Assembly (NCBI GenBank): GCA_963745175.1
Contig: CAVUWK010000014.1
Location: forward strand, 25,962 to 89,961
Direction: 5' to 3'
Source: Bog-473 sp963745175
GTDB taxonomy: Bacteria > Actinomycetota > Acidimicrobiia > Acidimicrobiales > RAAP-2
DNA length: 64,000 bases
The notes beneath the pieces are model-generated. The model searched no databases. It had not been told where the DNA came from and saw only the letters and a program-made list of their open reading frames with translations. Of the stretch, positions 62,381-64,000 are shown in pieces. How positions within the stretch are numbered: position 1 is the first letter of the stretch; each line of letters opens with the position of its first letter. The translations under genes were made by a program, and so were the position numbers.

Positions 62381-63715
62381 GTGAACCGGCCCGTCACCCG
62401 CTATGCCATGAGCGGTGACCTCCACATCGCCTACCAGGTCTTTGGCGAAGGACCCTTCGACCTGGTCTACGCCCCGGGCTTCATCTCCCACGTGGAGTTG
62501 AACTGGGAGCTGTCCTACTGGGCCAATATTTTCCGCCGCCTCTCCCAGTTCTGCCGGGTGATCGTCTTCGACAAGCGGGGCACCGGACTCTCCGACAGGG
62601 TCGCAGGCTGGCCAACTCTCGAAGAACGCATGGACGACATCCGAGCCGTGATGGATGCGGCCGGAAGCGAACGGGCGGCGCTCATCGGTGTTTCCGAGGG
62701 TGGTCCGATGTGCATGGCGTTCGCCGCCATCTATCCCGAACGGGCTATCTGCGCTGGTGCTGCGGGGCACAGGACCCCGGTTTGCCGCGGGGCCCGACTG
62801 GCCATGGGGTTGGACCGAGGAAGCGGTTGCTCCCCGACTCGACGTCGTCGAGCAGAACTGGGGGACGGGAACAGTGTTGCCCTTCTTCATCCATGGGGGT
62901 CGCAGACGACGAACGCGCGCAGGAGGAGACGGGTCGCTTCGAGCGCTTTGCCGCCAGTCCGGGAGCGGCCCGCCAACTCTTGGAGATGAATCTCCGGGTC
63001 GACATCGGATCCGTTCTTCTCCACCATCAGCGCACCGACTCTGGTGATCCATCGAAGCGGCGATTACGTCGTGCCCGTGGAGGCGGGTCGCTACACGGCC
63101 GAGCACATCTCCAACGCCACATTTGTTGAGCTTCCCGGGGACTTCCATCTGAGTGCTCGGCCTGGTGACGAGGACGAGGCAATGGACCTCGTCGAGCAGT
63201 TCCTTACCGGGACTCGCGGCGACCACGAGATCGATCGTATGCTCGCCACGGTGCTCTTCACCGACATCGTGGGCTCGACCGAGCGAGCCTCGACCCTAGG
63301 GGATCATGCCTGGCGTGACCTTCTGGACCGCCACGACACGGTTGACACGGGGGAGATCGGTCGCTTCAGCGGCAGGGAGATCAAGAGCCTCGGGGACGGG
63401 TTCCTTGCTGCCTTCGACGGGCCGGGCCGGGCTCTCCGCTGCGCCAGGGCCGTCACCGAAGGGGCCCACCAGATCGGCATCGAGGTCCGCTGTGGACTTC
63501 ACACAGGAGAATGTGAGGTTCGGGACAATGATCTGGCCGGGATCGCAGTTCACATCGGGGCGCGGATTGGTGGGCTGGCGCAGCCCGGTGAGGTCCTCGT
63601 TTCCACGACCGTGAAGGACCTCGTGATTGGCTCGGGAATCGAGTTCAGTAACCGCGGTGAGCACGATCTCAAAGGCGTGCCGGGGACCTGGAAGCTGTTC
63701 GCCGTGAGGGGCTAG
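62381..63715 (+). pseudogene. Alpha/beta-hydrolase-adenylate/guanylate cyclase fusion, three frameshifts
   Basis: The expected protein is about 444 aa. The N-terminal hydrolase-like part is clear (MSGDLHIAYQVFGEGPFDLV, VIVFDKRGTGLSDRVAGWPT, LIGVSEGGPMCMAFAA with nucleophile-elbow G-V-S-E-G). Single-base shifts at about 62740-62750, 62890-62905 and 63008-63018 move the frame; each is cured by removing one base. The last frame carries the class III cyclase domain: ATVLFTDIVGSTERASTLGD (metal Asp), REIKSLGDGFLAAFDGPGRA and GLHTGECEVRDNDLAGIAVH. Such hydrolase-cyclase fusions are common in mycobacteria and relatives and make cAMP. Confidence 0.82.
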
Positions 63716-64000
63716 CAGCTAATGGCTGACCCGCCCGGAAACGGGCGGCTTGTATCTTCTTGGCAGGGCATCCGGTCCGTGCCGTTATCGAGCGGGCTCC
63801 GGTAGCCCCATACGCCTCGGAATCGGAATCGGGGGTGACTGGTCGGCACCATGGGGATGGTCCTCGGAGCCAAAGAAGTCCCTCTCGGTTACCGGCATTT
63901 CAGCGCGGTTTCTTGGTCAGGTCGATGACGTGCCCCAGCGCAAGGGAACCAGTGGCACGCCCACAACAACCGACCTCTGCAGGTTGAAATGTGCAAGTGA

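Noticed and set aside
63760..63987. 75-aa open frame at the right end
   Set aside because: No ribosome site, no domain, composition like non-coding DNA; the last 285 bases are left without a gene.

Overview
The window reads as a high-GC actinobacterial chromosome segment, most likely from an uncultured or little-studied Acidimicrobiia-like lineage. The evidence is the strong GC bias with G/C third positions, an intact mec-cysO-cysM cluster, two mycothiol-type MDMPI/DinB proteins, an Lsr2-like protein, two LLM F420-type oxidoreductases, a group II truncated haemoglobin, DUF2510 and DUF4389 membrane proteins and many fatty-acid/sterol-type catabolic enzymes. The assignment to class is inference; no 16S rRNA is present.

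Layout. 0-6.2 kb: the tail of a sarcosine-oxidase-like flavoenzyme, a DUF1697 protein, an orphan PilB/GspE ATPase, a secreted protein followed by two hairpins, and two genes broken by frameshifts. 6.2-9.0 kb: the cysM-cysO-mec protein-bound sulfur pathway for cysteine (minus strand), divergent from smpB and its RNA partner ssrA (tmRNA). 9.0-14.6 kb: an accessory block directly behind the tmRNA 3' end. Its centre is a tandem duplication of a radical SAM/SPASM peptide-maturase gene, each copy preceded by a small leader-peptide-like gene with the same upstream sequence; a third, decayed small gene lies inside the first unit. An unknown 168-aa protein, a SnoaL-like fragment and a chorismate-lyase-like protein follow. 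14.6-27.8 kb: a catabolic region (enoyl-CoA hydratase, broken acyl-CoA synthetase, Rieske oxygenase, two SDRs, methyltransferase with divergent HxlR regulator, DapB-like dehydrogenase, P450, phytanoyl-CoA-dioxygenase-like protein, broken zinc alcohol dehydrogenase). 27.8-33.3 kb: a large secreted glycosidase-like protein, a GT2-GtrA fusion coupled to a PIG-V-like membrane mannosyltransferase, and a broken MDMPI-family gene. 33.5-40.5 kb: TauD-like dioxygenase plus amidohydrolase, a membrane-anchored HtrA protease, small membrane and nucleoid-type proteins. 40.5-43.5 kb: P450-TetR-LLM operon with a clear palindromic operator in front and a hairpin behind. 43.7-55.6 kb: a two-component pair, an ABC1/UbiB kinase, a broken Fic gene with repeated upstream boxes, Smr, MDMPI, GNAT, a frameshifted beta-class DNA methyltransferase with a coupled small protein, DUF4389 proteins, an unknown conserved protein and a second GNAT. 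55.7-64 kb: enoyl-CoA hydratase plus LLM oxidoreductase, aldo/keto reductase plus VOC protein, a nonapeptide-repeat protein coupled to a broken RDD membrane protein, another enoyl-CoA hydratase, truncated haemoglobin, tRNA-Gly(TCC), and a hydrolase-cyclase fusion gene with three frameshifts. The last 285 bases contain no gene I can support.

Two features stand out. First, the duplicated radical SAM units with small precursor-like genes at the ssrA locus look like a candidate ribosomally made, post-translationally modified peptide (RiPP) system; one small protein ends in three consecutive tetrads centred on Trp. Second, at least thirteen single-base frame changes interrupt nine otherwise well-conserved genes; most are repaired by removing or adding one base, so either the assembly has residual indels or the region is decaying. 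I annotate those genes as broken and give the likely intact product.
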